22,631 nucleotides of DNA, from NCBI GenBank assembly GCA_023436245.1, contig JAEZJZ010000032.1:1-22631 (forward strand), read 5' to 3'. The DNA is from Bacillota bacterium (GTDB lineage: Bacteria; Bacillota; UBA994; UBA5500). Below are positions 6,991 through 14,040 of this stretch, piece by piece. Both the position numbers and the translations under genes were made by a program. The notes below the pieces were generated by a model that saw only the letters and a program-made list of their open reading frames with translations, was not told the origin of the DNA and made no database searches. Numbering within the stretch: the stretch's first letter is position 1; every line of letters starts with the position of its first letter.

Positions 6991-8787
6991 ATGAGGCGTT
7001 GGCGTATCTTGGTGGTCATTGGCATGATGCTGATTGGCACCATGTTTCCACAACCGACGAGCAGGGCCGCCGCAACCGGACAACCGGTGCGGATCGGTCT
7101 CTATTATGCCAAGACGGCAATGCAGGAGGTGCGCCTTTCGTCAGCTAACGGCCTGATCGTGGCCACGCTGTCAACTGGCGACGCCATGCCGACGCCTTTC
7201 TACAGTCAGGCGGGGCAGTCTTCCTGGATGGTCCGGTCTGACGCCTATCGCGTGCAGTTTGGGCCCTACGACAACCTGACTGCCGCCAGAGCTGTGCTGG
7301 CCAGTCTGCCGGCAGATGCCACTCGCTTTGTGGTCACCGAAAACGGGAAGCACTTCGTGCGTTTCGGCGCCTACAATAATCTGGATGTTGCGCGGCAGGT
7401 GCTTAATCTGATTCATAGCCAGCCCGGCATCGCCATCGGTCCTTACCGGGTGAACAGCGCGCAGTTGCCTGATCTATTGTCTGCGCAGACCCTGCGGGGA
7501 GCAGCGGCGGCTGCCGGCTTCTCAGCGGCACTGGCCTGGAGCGGCAGCGGCTGGCAGGTGGCTGTCGGCCACGAGGTGGGCAGCGAAACAGCGGAATCTT
7601 TGCGTAGCCAGTTGGCAAGCGCGCTCCCGACTGAGATGTGGACAGTGAGCACTCCAGACCTGGAGCGCAGTGAAGTCTACTCGGTGGAGGGGGACCTGTT
7701 GCTCTCAGTGCCAGCGATGGACCTGTATCTTGGGGCAACTGGTGCAGAGTTGGGCGAACTGGAGAACCCCCCGCTGGTGACGCTGCACACTGGCACAACC
7801 ACCAAGCGTTATCGCGGCTTTGTGCAGTTGACGCTGCAGAGCGGAGCATACCGGGTGTTGCTGTATCAATCACTGGATCAATACATCATGGGTGTGTTAC
7901 CCGCGGAATCGTACGCGAGTTGGCCGCTGGACGCGCAGAAGGCTCAGGCGATCACCATGCGCAACTGGAGTGAATCCAATCGGGGCAAACATGCCAGTGC
8001 GGGCTTTGACTTCTGCACCACCACTAACTGCCAGGTGCATACCGACTATTCCGGCGAACGCGCCGTGACTCAACAAGCAGTGATCGAGACCGCTGGAATG
8101 CTGATGCTCTACAATGGCAAGCCTATCTCGGCCTTCTTTTCTTCAGACGCCGGCGGCTACACTGAGTCAGTCGAAAACGTCTGGGGCGGCAGCTCAGCCC
8201 CTTGGCTGAAGGCTGTGCCCGAGATGTATCCCAGCGAATCCTCATACGCCAGTTGGGAAAAGCGCTGGTCGGGCGCTGATCTGGCCGCGTTATTGCAGAA
8301 GAATGGGGTCAGCATTGGCAAAGTGGTGGCGATACAGCCTACTGGCTATTCGGAAGGCGGACGGGTGATGGGCCTTCGTCTGGAAGACAGCGCCGGAAAG
8401 TCCGTTACCCTGAGTAGTGAGTCAGCTCTTCGCCTCTATTTGAACCTACCTAGTCGCCGCTATAGCGTCTCGTCTGATGCGCCTCCAGTGAGTGTTCTGA
8501 ATGCCGAGGGGCAGGTGGTGCAACTGGTTCCCAGCGGCCTGCGGGTGGCCGGCGCCAGCGGGGTGACGGCGCTCCCTTCCAGTGGATCCATTGCCCTGCG
8601 CGGAGACACTCTGACTGGAACGGCGAGCACTTCCGGCAGTGGCTTCGTCTTCCGCGGCAGCGGTAACGGGCACGGCGCCGGTCTCAGCCAGTGGGGAGCT
8701 TATGCCATGGCCAAAAACGGGCATACCTATGAAGAGATACTGAAGCACTACTTTCAAGGAATAGAACTTCAGAAGTTGGGAGACTGA
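6991..8787 (+). CDS. SpoIID/LytB-domain protein (exported)
   Basis: This is a member of the SpoIID/LytB family; SpoIID is the lytic transglycosylase that strips peptidoglycan during engulfment in sporulation. The 598-residue protein has an N-terminal signal sequence (MRRWRILVVIGMMLIGTMF, cleavage probably around residue 26). Residues about 85-145 hold two SPOR-like repeats (YRVQFGPYDNLTAAR and HFVRFGAYNNLDVAR), which bind denuded glycan in other proteins. The SpoIID core starts near residue 295 with VLPAESYASWPLDAQKAQAI, where Glu305 matches the catalytic glutamate. The motifs CTTTNCQVH (342-350) and NGHGAGLSQWGAYAMAKNG (559-577) are family hallmarks. The ATG follows GGAGG. queA starts two bases after the stop, as in many Clostridia where spoIID-like, queA and tgt are neighbours. 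Because it carries SPOR repeats and lies outside a spoIIR/spoIIQ context, a vegetative wall role is also possible. Confidence 0.88.
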   Translation: MRRWRILVVIGMMLIGTMFPQPTSRAAATGQPVRIGLYYAKTAMQEVRLSSANGLIVATLSTGDAMPTPFYSQAGQSSWMVRSDAYRVQFGPYDNLTAARAVLASLPADATRFVVTENGKHFVRFGAYNNLDVARQVLNLIHSQPGIAIGPYRVNSAQLPDLLSAQTLRGAAAAAGFSAALAWSGSGWQVAVGHEVGSETAESLRSQLASALPTEMWTVSTPDLERSEVYSVEGDLLLSVPAMDLYLGATGAELGELENPPLVTLHTGTTTKRYRGFVQLTLQSGAYRVLLYQSLDQYIMGVLPAESYASWPLDAQKAQAITMRNWSESNRGKHASAGFDFCTTTNCQVHTDYSGERAVTQQAVIETAGMLMLYNGKPISAFFSSDAGGYTESVENVWGGSSAPWLKAVPEMYPSESSYASWEKRWSGADLAALLQKNGVSIGKVVAIQPTGYSEGGRVMGLRLEDSAGKSVTLSSESALRLYLNLPSRRYSVSSDAPPVSVLNAEGQVVQLVPSGLRVAGASGVTALPSSGSIALRGDTLTGTASTSGSGFVFRGSGNGHGAGLSQWGAYAMAKNGHTYEEILKHYFQGIELQKLGD

Positions 8788-8789
8788 AC

Positions 8790-9818
8790 ATGCCGAGCAT
8801 TCACGACTTTGACTTTCATTTGCCGCCTGAGCTGATTGCTCAGGCGCCTTTGCCTGTGCGGGATCAATCACGCCTGCTGGTTCTTGGGAAACAGGATGGC
8901 CGCTTGGAGCATCGCAGCTTTCGCGACATCGTCGACTACCTGCTGCCGGGAGATTGCCTGGTGGTTAACGACACCAAGGTGCTGCCGGCGCGCCTGTTTG
9001 GTCAGAAGGTGGGCGGGGAGAGCGAGATCGAAGTGGTGCTGCTGCGCCAGTTGAACCTGAACGATTGGGAAGTGCTGGTGCGACCCGGGCGACGGGCGAA
9101 GGTGGGTACGGAGCTATCCTTCGGCGAAGGCGAGTTGCGAGCCGAGGTGATCGCCAACACCCCTGCCGGAGGCCGCATCCTGCGCTTTCACTATCAGGGG
9201 CAGCTCATGGAGATACTCGACCGGCTGGGCCAGATGCCACTGCCGCCGTACATTCAGCAGAAACTGCAAGACAAGGACCGCTATCAGACGGTCTATGCCC
9301 GGGAGCTTGGTTCCGCGGCCGCGCCCACAGCTGGATTGCACTTCACTGACTCCCTCTTGGTCAAGCTGGCAGAGAAGGGCGTGCAAGTGGCCAAGCTGAC
9401 TCTGCACGTGGGACTCGGCACTTTCCGCCCAGTGCAGGTGGAAGACATTCTGCAGCATCAGATGCACTCCGAGTACTATACTCTGACCGAGGAAACGGCG
9501 GCGCAGATCAATCAGGCACATCAGCATGGCCATAGAGTGATCGGGGTAGGCACCACCTCGGCCCGCACGCTGGAGACGGTGGGGCAGGTTGACGGGACAG
9601 TTTCCGCCGGCTCGGGTTGGACAGATATCTTCATCTATCCGGGGTATCGGTTCAAAGTGCTGGATGGATTGGTGACCAACTTTCACCTGCCCAAGTCCAC
9701 GCTGATCATGCTGGTCAGTGCGCTGGCTGGGCGTGAGCCGGTGTTACACGCCTATGCCGAAGCGATCAGAGAGCGATATCGCTTCTACAGCTTTGGAGAC
9801 GCAATGTTGATCATCTAG
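8790..9818 (+). CDS. queA: S-adenosylmethionine:tRNA ribosyltransferase-isomerase
   Basis: QueA transfers and isomerises the ribosyl group of S-adenosylmethionine onto preQ1-modified tRNA to make epoxyqueuosine, the step after Tgt in queuosine biosynthesis. The 342-residue length is normal. Recognisable segments are the N-terminal FDFHLPPELIAQAPLPVRDQSRLL, VVNDTKVLPARLFG, TAGLHFT preceded by GSAAAP, LHVGLGTFRPV, and the C-terminal LVTNFHLPKSTLIMLVSALAG. The start ATG at 8790 overlaps the GACTGAACATG end of the spoIID-like gene, indicating coupled translation, and GGGAG lies upstream. The partner gene tgt follows after a 207-base gap containing repeats. Confidence 0.97.
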   Translation: MPSIHDFDFHLPPELIAQAPLPVRDQSRLLVLGKQDGRLEHRSFRDIVDYLLPGDCLVVNDTKVLPARLFGQKVGGESEIEVVLLRQLNLNDWEVLVRPGRRAKVGTELSFGEGELRAEVIANTPAGGRILRFHYQGQLMEILDRLGQMPLPPYIQQKLQDKDRYQTVYARELGSAAAPTAGLHFTDSLLVKLAEKGVQVAKLTLHVGLGTFRPVQVEDILQHQMHSEYYTLTEETAAQINQAHQHGHRVIGVGTTSARTLETVGQVDGTVSAGSGWTDIFIYPGYRFKVLDGLVTNFHLPKSTLIMLVSALAGREPVLHAYAEAIRERYRFYSFGDAMLII

Positions 9819-9863
9819 CCCGGCGGCATGATGGCGCGTTCAGAAAGTAGCTCTCCTCCCCAC

Positions 9864-9921
9864 CGTAGCTCCCGCAGCATGCTGCGGGTTAGTAATCGGC
9901 TGGGCATGCCGAGCCTCTACG
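9864..9921. repeat. Paired GCATGC palindromes in inverted orientation
   Basis: CGTAG at 9864-9868 precedes the perfect 18-nt palindrome CCCGCAGCATGCTGCGGG (9871-9888). A second, imperfect palindrome, GGCTGGGCATGCCGAGCC (9898-9915), is followed by CTACG (9917-9921). The two copies therefore face each other and together make a larger inverted repeat. They fill most of the gap between queA and tgt and could form stable RNA hairpins there. They belong to the same family as the copies at 1-74 and 6729-6753. Confidence 0.55.
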
Positions 9922-10025
9922 GCGCACGAGTTGAATAGTCTCGCGGCACGGGTTTACGGTCTCACTTGCTCTGCCGCCCAGCATTGAATATAGCGGGCTC
10001 GTTCCGGGCCCAAGGAGGACAATCA

Positions 10026-11165
10026 GTGGCCATCAAGTTTGAAGTACTGAAAGAATGCAAACACACCAAGGCGAGGGTCGGGCGGCTGACCACCCCGCAT
10101 GGGGTGATCGACACGCCCGTGTTCATGCCTGTGGGCACACAGGCCACCGTGAAGGCCGTGGCGCCACGGGATCTGCTGACCATGAATGCTCAGATCATCC
10201 TGAGCAACACCTACCACCTCTACCTCAGGCCCGGTCACGAGTTGGTGGCCGAGGCAGGCGGTTTGCACAAATTCATGAACTGGGAGCGCAGCATTCTCAC
10301 CGACAGCGGCGGCTTCCAGGTATTCAGCCTGAGCACGCTGAACAAGATCACGGAGGAGGGCGTGGAGTTTCGTTCGCACATCGACGGCAGCAAGCACTTC
10401 TTCAGCCCTGAACACGCCATTGCCGTGGAGAATGCACTGGGCGCCGACATCATCATGGCCTTCGATGAGTGCTCGCCTGGGGGGTGCGACAAGGAATACG
10501 CCAAGGAGGCTATGGGCCGCACCCACCGCTGGGCGAAGCGCAGTCAGTTGGCGCACAAGCGTCCTGACACTCAGGCACTGTTCGGCATCGTGCAGGGGAA
10601 CATGTATCCTGATCTGCGGGTGGAGAGTGCAAAGACCCTGGTGGACATGGACTTCCCGGGTTACGGCATCGGCGGCCTGAGTGTGGGGGAGCCAAAGCCG
10701 GTGATGTATGACATGCTGGAAGTGACTATACCCCATCTGCCCAAGGAGAAGCCGCGCTACCTGATGGGGGTGGGTTCTCCTGATTGCCTGATGGAAGGCA
10801 CCATCCGCGGCGTCGACATGTATGATTGCGTGCTGCCTACGCGGGTGGCCAGGAATGGCACTGCCTTGACCAGCCTGGGTCGGGTGGTCATTCGCAACGC
10901 CCTTTACGCCCGGGACTTCACTACTCTCGATCCAAACTGCAGCTGCTATACTTGTCAGAACTTCACCAAAGCGTATTTGCGCCACCTGATTCACACCGAC
11001 GAGATCCTGGGGCTGGAGTTGCTCAGCATTCACAACCTGCAGTATCTAATCGACTTGATGGCAGGCTTCAGGCAGGCGATCATGGAGGATCGCACGCTGG
11101 ACTATGCCCGGCAAGTGCTGGCTTACTACAAGTCTTCCCTTTACGATCAAGCCACTTACTGCTAG
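10026..11165 (+). CDS. tgt: Queuine/preQ1 tRNA-guanine transglycosylase
   Basis: Tgt exchanges guanine-34 in GUN anticodons for preQ1, the tRNA step before QueA. The protein is 379 residues, the normal length. Visible hallmarks are Asp93 in LTDSGGFQVFSLS, the nucleophile Asp264 in RGVDMYDCVLPTR, GIGGLSVGEPK and the zinc site Cys305, Cys307, Cys310 and His336 (NCSCYTC followed by LLSIHN). The GTG at 10026 is the start because GGAGG (10014-10018) is seven bases upstream and the protein then begins MAIKFEVLKECKHTKARVG; the frame is open 20 codons further upstream but without a ribosome binding site. It lies downstream of queA in the same direction and may share its transcript. Confidence 0.97.
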   Translation: MAIKFEVLKECKHTKARVGRLTTPHGVIDTPVFMPVGTQATVKAVAPRDLLTMNAQIILSNTYHLYLRPGHELVAEAGGLHKFMNWERSILTDSGGFQVFSLSTLNKITEEGVEFRSHIDGSKHFFSPEHAIAVENALGADIIMAFDECSPGGCDKEYAKEAMGRTHRWAKRSQLAHKRPDTQALFGIVQGNMYPDLRVESAKTLVDMDFPGYGIGGLSVGEPKPVMYDMLEVTIPHLPKEKPRYLMGVGSPDCLMEGTIRGVDMYDCVLPTRVARNGTALTSLGRVVIRNALYARDFTTLDPNCSCYTCQNFTKAYLRHLIHTDEILGLELLSIHNLQYLIDLMAGFRQAIMEDRTLDYARQVLAYYKSSLYDQATYC

Positions 11166-11301
11166 AAAACTGCAGTACAAGCAACTGGTTGTTCATATTT
11201 GTCCCCTTTTCCTAATAGATTGTCTGTGAAGAGAGGTATCAGCATCTCGGTCGGTCTTGCGCCGCCGAGCCGGTGCCTCGGGGAAAGGGGAGGTGAAAGA
11301 C

Positions 11302-11724
11302 GTGCCTGTGCGCAAGTCCATCAGACAAAAATCCGCGCAATCTCCACCCACTAAGGCAGGGTTTTCACTGGGTGCAGTGTTCTCTGGCCTGGCCTTCTCG
11401 ATTGTTTTTGCAGTCATTGTCTTCATGCTCTGGAGTTTGGTCTTCACTGTGACAGCGCTGCCTGACAAGTACATGACATATGCCGCCTACATCACTAGCT
11501 TCCTGGCGGTTCTCCTGGGAGGACGCAGGGCGGCGGCGCGCTCCGGGGGGGCTGGGCTGTTGCATGGCGGCGCGGTCGGAGCGCTCTATGCGTTGCTGCT
11601 GATGGCAGTGGCCACATTCGCTCTGTCCACACCGCTTGCGGGAGGATTGTCCAGTTGGGCCCGACCGGTTGCCGATGTGCTGGCTGGCGTGATCGGAGGC
11701 ATTTGGGGAGCGGGTTCCCGCTAA
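11302..11724 (+). CDS. Small membrane protein, TIGR04086/YrzE-like family
   Basis: This is a 140-residue polytopic membrane protein. After a basic N-terminus (MPVRKSIRQKSAQ) there are four hydrophobic segments, at about 19-44, 52-66, 78-104 and 121-139, with the Gly-rich GAGLLHGGAVGALYALLL and ADVLAGVIGGIWGAG that I associate with the TIGR04086 (spore_YrzE) family. Members are often found near tgt and yajC in spore-forming Bacillota, which fits its position after tgt; their molecular role is not established. The GTG at 11302 is preceded by GGGGAGGTGA at good spacing; the ATG-initiated longer frame at 11257 lacks this. Family membership is judged by eye from topology and context. Confidence 0.7.
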   Translation: MPVRKSIRQKSAQSPPTKAGFSLGAVFSGLAFSIVFAVIVFMLWSLVFTVTALPDKYMTYAAYITSFLAVLLGGRRAAARSGGAGLLHGGAVGALYALLLMAVATFALSTPLAGGLSSWARPVADVLAGVIGGIWGAGSR

Positions 11725-11786
11725 GAAGAGAGGGCCGTGTTAGGCAGTTCGCGCAGGGACATTTTTCGAACCGTGGGTATTGGGTG

Positions 11787-11815
11787 AGGCAGACAGCAGA
11801 TCAAGCTGTCTGCCT
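11787..11815 (+). terminator. Terminator after the TIGR04086 gene
   Basis: AGGCAGACAGC (11787-11797) and GCTGTCTGCCT (11805-11815) form a perfect 11-bp stem with a 7-nt loop, followed by TTGCCGTTGTT. It probably closes the spoIID-queA-tgt cluster and also marks the left edge of the accessory island. Confidence 0.65.
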
Positions 11816-11829
11816 TTGCCGTTGTTCGG

Positions 11830-12105
11830 CTATTCTCTGGGCTGTTCTGTAAAAGCACCAGCGACGCGGATATCACGGTAGTGAGCAACGATTTTCTGCT
11901 CCGCCGTTCCGAAATAGCGCTCTGCCCGTTCTCCAGCCTCAATCTTGGCGACAAGAACGTCCAGCAGCTCACCACTTACGGCCTCGCCTTGTCGATGAAC
12001 CTTGCGACATTGGATGTAGAAGCCTGCAGTTCTTCGACTCGTTCCGTGGTCTGAGGGATTCGCTCCTTCAGGCTTTTTCTGCTTTGCGGAAGTGAAATGC
12101 TCTTC
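11830..12105 (-). pseudogene. Remnant of a large serine recombinase C-terminus (DUF4368-like)
   Basis: On the minus strand, SRKSLKERIPQTTERVEEL...TSNVARFIDKAR runs up to a frameshift near 11980. In the next frame it continues EAVSGELLDVLVAKIEAGE, then RAERYFGTAEQKIVAHYRDI, to a stop at 11830-11832. A helical stretch, then NVxRFI, then a short strand-rich end resembling RxEKYxxxxEQxIxIHYRxI is how the DUF4368 tail of Tn4451/TnpX-type serine recombinases reads. The catalytic N-terminal domain is not visible upstream, so the gene is both truncated and frameshifted. It may be the scar of the element that delivered the neighbouring island. The identification is from pattern only. Confidence 0.42.
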
Positions 12106-12429
12106 TTATTCCTTCGCATATCATCGCAAATATCACAGCACGAAATTTGCGCTTGACAAACTGGCCTCAAGCTGACATTATTCTAAATAATGGAAGAGAA
12201 TGCTAATAGACAATCGCGTTGATATGGTGCACGGATATAGCAATTTGGGGCGATCTGACATGACCACGCGCAGGAACAACTTTCCGGAAAGCCTGCGACA
12301 GTTTCGCTGTAAGATTACTATAAGGACTGCGCATTATCTATGCTGTTTGTTAAAATACCCAAGCGACCTTAACAGAGAACACCGCGCCGAATATGCTCAG
12401 TAGTATTTAGCAGTATAATGGTGCACAGG
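12106..12429. other. Gene-poor stretch between two remnants
   Basis: I find no credible gene here. TTGACA at 12153-12158 with CATTAT 17 bases later (12176-12181) is a possible weak plus-strand promoter. A short frame from 12200 has no recognisable family. The stretch is A+T-rich compared with the flanking core genes and probably consists of decayed mobile or defence genes. Confidence 0.4.
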
Positions 12430-12680
12430 CGCGCATCGACCGCACATATGATGCCACCTGCGGACGCGGCGGCTGCTGTTGAAAGCTGGAGCAGACAGAG
12501 CGGCTATCTACGGGCAAGAGCGGAACGCTCAGACCTGGGCGCTCTGCAGAATGAGTGGTTCCAGCACAATATACCTGACTCGACCAATTGGTAGGGCGAT
12601 ACGCTGGCTATCCGCAGAACATTCAGGACGATAAGCTGATGAAGAGCCAGGTGGTTATCGCCAATCCGCCGTTCTCTGAA
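12430..12680 (+). pseudogene. Degraded type I restriction methyltransferase (HsdM) fragment
   Basis: Three frames together read as part of an HsdM N6-adenine methyltransferase. TYDATCGRGG at 12444-12473 matches the SAM-binding TYDPTCGSGG; a frameshift then gives LLLKA. Next comes TWALCRM, and in another frame WFQHNIPDSTNW, an in-frame stop and GDTL, matching the HsdM block that ends in GDTL. After a further shift, YPQNIQDDKLMKSQVVIANPPFS (split here by residue count: 23 residues at 12609-12677) contains the catalytic NPPF motif. Both ends are missing and there are at least three frameshifts plus one stop, so no active enzyme is made. No hsdS or hsdR is visible. It marks the region as a former defence island. 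Confidence 0.75.
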
Positions 12681-12683
12681 AGA

Positions 12684-13119
12684 TACATATTCCGGACACA
12701 GCGGCAGACCTGATATTCGCCCAATTGCACACCTGCATAATAGGCAGGCAGAAGCTGACCTCAAGAACTGCGCTAACAGTATGCACAACGAATACACATC
12801 CGCTGTCGGCGACGGCAGTGACCCGGAAGATACGGCTGTCAATGGCGGCGTTACCATCCAAAGATACGCGCCAAACCTTGTTGATTCGGAGCACGTTGAT
12901 GCAAACAACTTCCTGTGCGCGAACGTCATTGAGTACGGTAGTTCTATGGTCATCATTACAGGCAACAATCCGGCCGCAAGACTGCTTGAAATACCAATGG
13001 GTTCTGGTTTCAGACAAGCGGTTGCTGGCGCTACTGTCCTGCTCGATTCACATCACGGACGTGATGTAGAGTATTGCGCCGACTTCGTATCTGTGGTCAA
13101 TCCACGATTGACCGTATAG
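12684..13119 (+). pseudogene. Truncated metallo-beta-lactamase-fold fragment (ComEC-like C-terminal part)
   Basis: An open frame, with ATG at 12781 but reading clearly like protein from about 12690, encodes HNRQAEADLKNC, then NGGVTIQRYAP, DANNFLCANVIEYG, VIITGNNPAARLL, VLLDSHHGRD and FVSVVNPRLTV before a stop at 13117. This is the second half of a ComEC-type metallo-beta-lactamase: the usual GDN has become GNN and the usual PHHGR is SHHGR. The N-terminal HxHxDH half is absent, and the sequence stops where the family normally continues (about VISDG). It directly abuts the HsdM remnant. It differs from the intact MBL gene at 14041, so it is not a simple duplicate. A 112-residue product could be translated, but no function is expected. 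Confidence 0.6.
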
Positions 13120-13130
13120 GGGGGGTTCCG

Positions 13131-13676
13131 ATGGAAACAAGAGTACCGTTCTATAATATAGTGAACATCTTCCTGCCAGGGTTGGTTCTGCTTGGTTCAA
13201 GCGTGTTGCTGTTCATTGACGATGCAAAGACACTCGCGCAAGAGATCACAAACCTTGGCAGTACCGGACTGGAAGTTCTGGTAACGGTGTCACTGTTCGC
13301 AATTGCCTACGAGGTCGGTTACGTCATATTTCGGCTCGGCTCGGCGGTGATAGAACCGTTGCTCAAAATGATGTTCGGGTGGGCCGAATATAGCGATTTC
13401 ATCGCTGCAGGGAAAACGAGCGGGAAAGCCCATGACAAGCTTGAAATGCTGTCGCGAGAATACGGCTATGCGAGGACGCAAATCACGCTGTTCATCGCGC
13501 TTGCCGTTCTGACATGTGTTCGGAAACACTGGTGGTTTATGGGTGCCTGTGTCCTCTGCGCAGGGTTGTTCGCTCTCACCGCTCGCGGACATATGAGAAA
13601 GACTCAAGACGCCGTGAAACAATATTTACCCGCAAGCTGCGGCGAGAGCGAGGCTGACAATGGCTTAACAACTTAA
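13131..13676 (+). CDS. Multi-pass membrane protein of the accessory island
   Basis: This 181-residue protein has a hydrophobic hairpin near the N-terminus (VNIFLPGLVLLGSSVLLFI at about 10-28, then VLVTVSLFAIAYEVGYVIF at about 51-69). A cytoplasmic-looking middle follows (FGWAEYSDFIAAGKTSGKAHDKLEMLSREYGYARTQ by position 83-120), then two more membrane segments (about 121-135 and 138-156) and a charged tail. I do not recognise a named family. The NIFLPGLV opening and the LSREYGYARTQI motif before the last membrane pair look conserved in character and are not signal-like. The ATG at 13131 follows a GGGGGGG stretch. It precedes the MBL and E2-E1-JAB genes in the same direction but 364 bases away. 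A role as a membrane-acting effector is a speculation from context. Confidence 0.72.
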   Translation: METRVPFYNIVNIFLPGLVLLGSSVLLFIDDAKTLAQEITNLGSTGLEVLVTVSLFAIAYEVGYVIFRLGSAVIEPLLKMMFGWAEYSDFIAAGKTSGKAHDKLEMLSREYGYARTQITLFIALAVLTCVRKHWWFMGACVLCAGLFALTARGHMRKTQDAVKQYLPASCGESEADNGLTT

Positions 13677-14040
13677 GTGACCCCTCCAACGGCGTGTTCC
13701 TGTCACTTGTCGTGACTAATGCAAATGGTACCGCAGTCAGTCAGTGGTACGACGACTAGTGCAGAATCGGCATTTGGCGAGGTAATAGTCGCGGTATACC
13801 TGGTTTTTCGGACTTCAAGCGTGGCTATGCCTGAACTGATGCTCTGCGATATGACTTCCCCTTAAGGGAAGCGGCCAACCCAAGCGCAATGATAACGCTC
13901 AACAGGTGCTTTTCCTGCATCCCAACCACTCAAAGAAACCTTGCGATATGTATCCGTGATAATGCCGGACTGGAAAGAACGTAAGCAGTTGCTGAAAGCA
14001 GCAGCAAGCAATCCATTTGCAGAGAAAGGGGCTTGAAATT
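13677..14040 (+). other. Intergenic region with short coding-like stretches
   Basis: No full gene is visible. Two stretches read like protein debris: 13660-13761 gives NGVFLSLVVTNANGTAVSQW before a stop, and 13896-14036 gives LKETLRYVSVIMPDWKERKQ then LLKAAASNPFAEKGA and a stop five bases before the MBL gene. The second contains an ATG at 13962, so a 24-residue peptide could be made, possibly coupled to the MBL gene. A small hairpin CTTCCC-CTTAA-GGGAAG lies at 13854-13870. No confident promoter was found. Confidence 0.4.

Noticed and set aside
10023..11033. Minus-strand open frame of 336 codons opposite tgt
   Set aside because: It is His- and Gln-rich noise antisense to an unmistakable tgt gene.
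12504..13017. Overlapping minus-strand frames opposite the HsdM and MBL remnants
   Set aside because: The homologous reading is on the plus strand; these frames show only Ser/Arg/Cys-rich translation typical of antisense noise.
12781..13119. The small product considered as a ubiquitin-like substrate for the E2-E1-JAB protein
   Set aside because: It reads as an MBL C-terminal half (VIITGNN and SHHGRD blocks) and ends NPRLTV, not in a Gly-Gly type tail.
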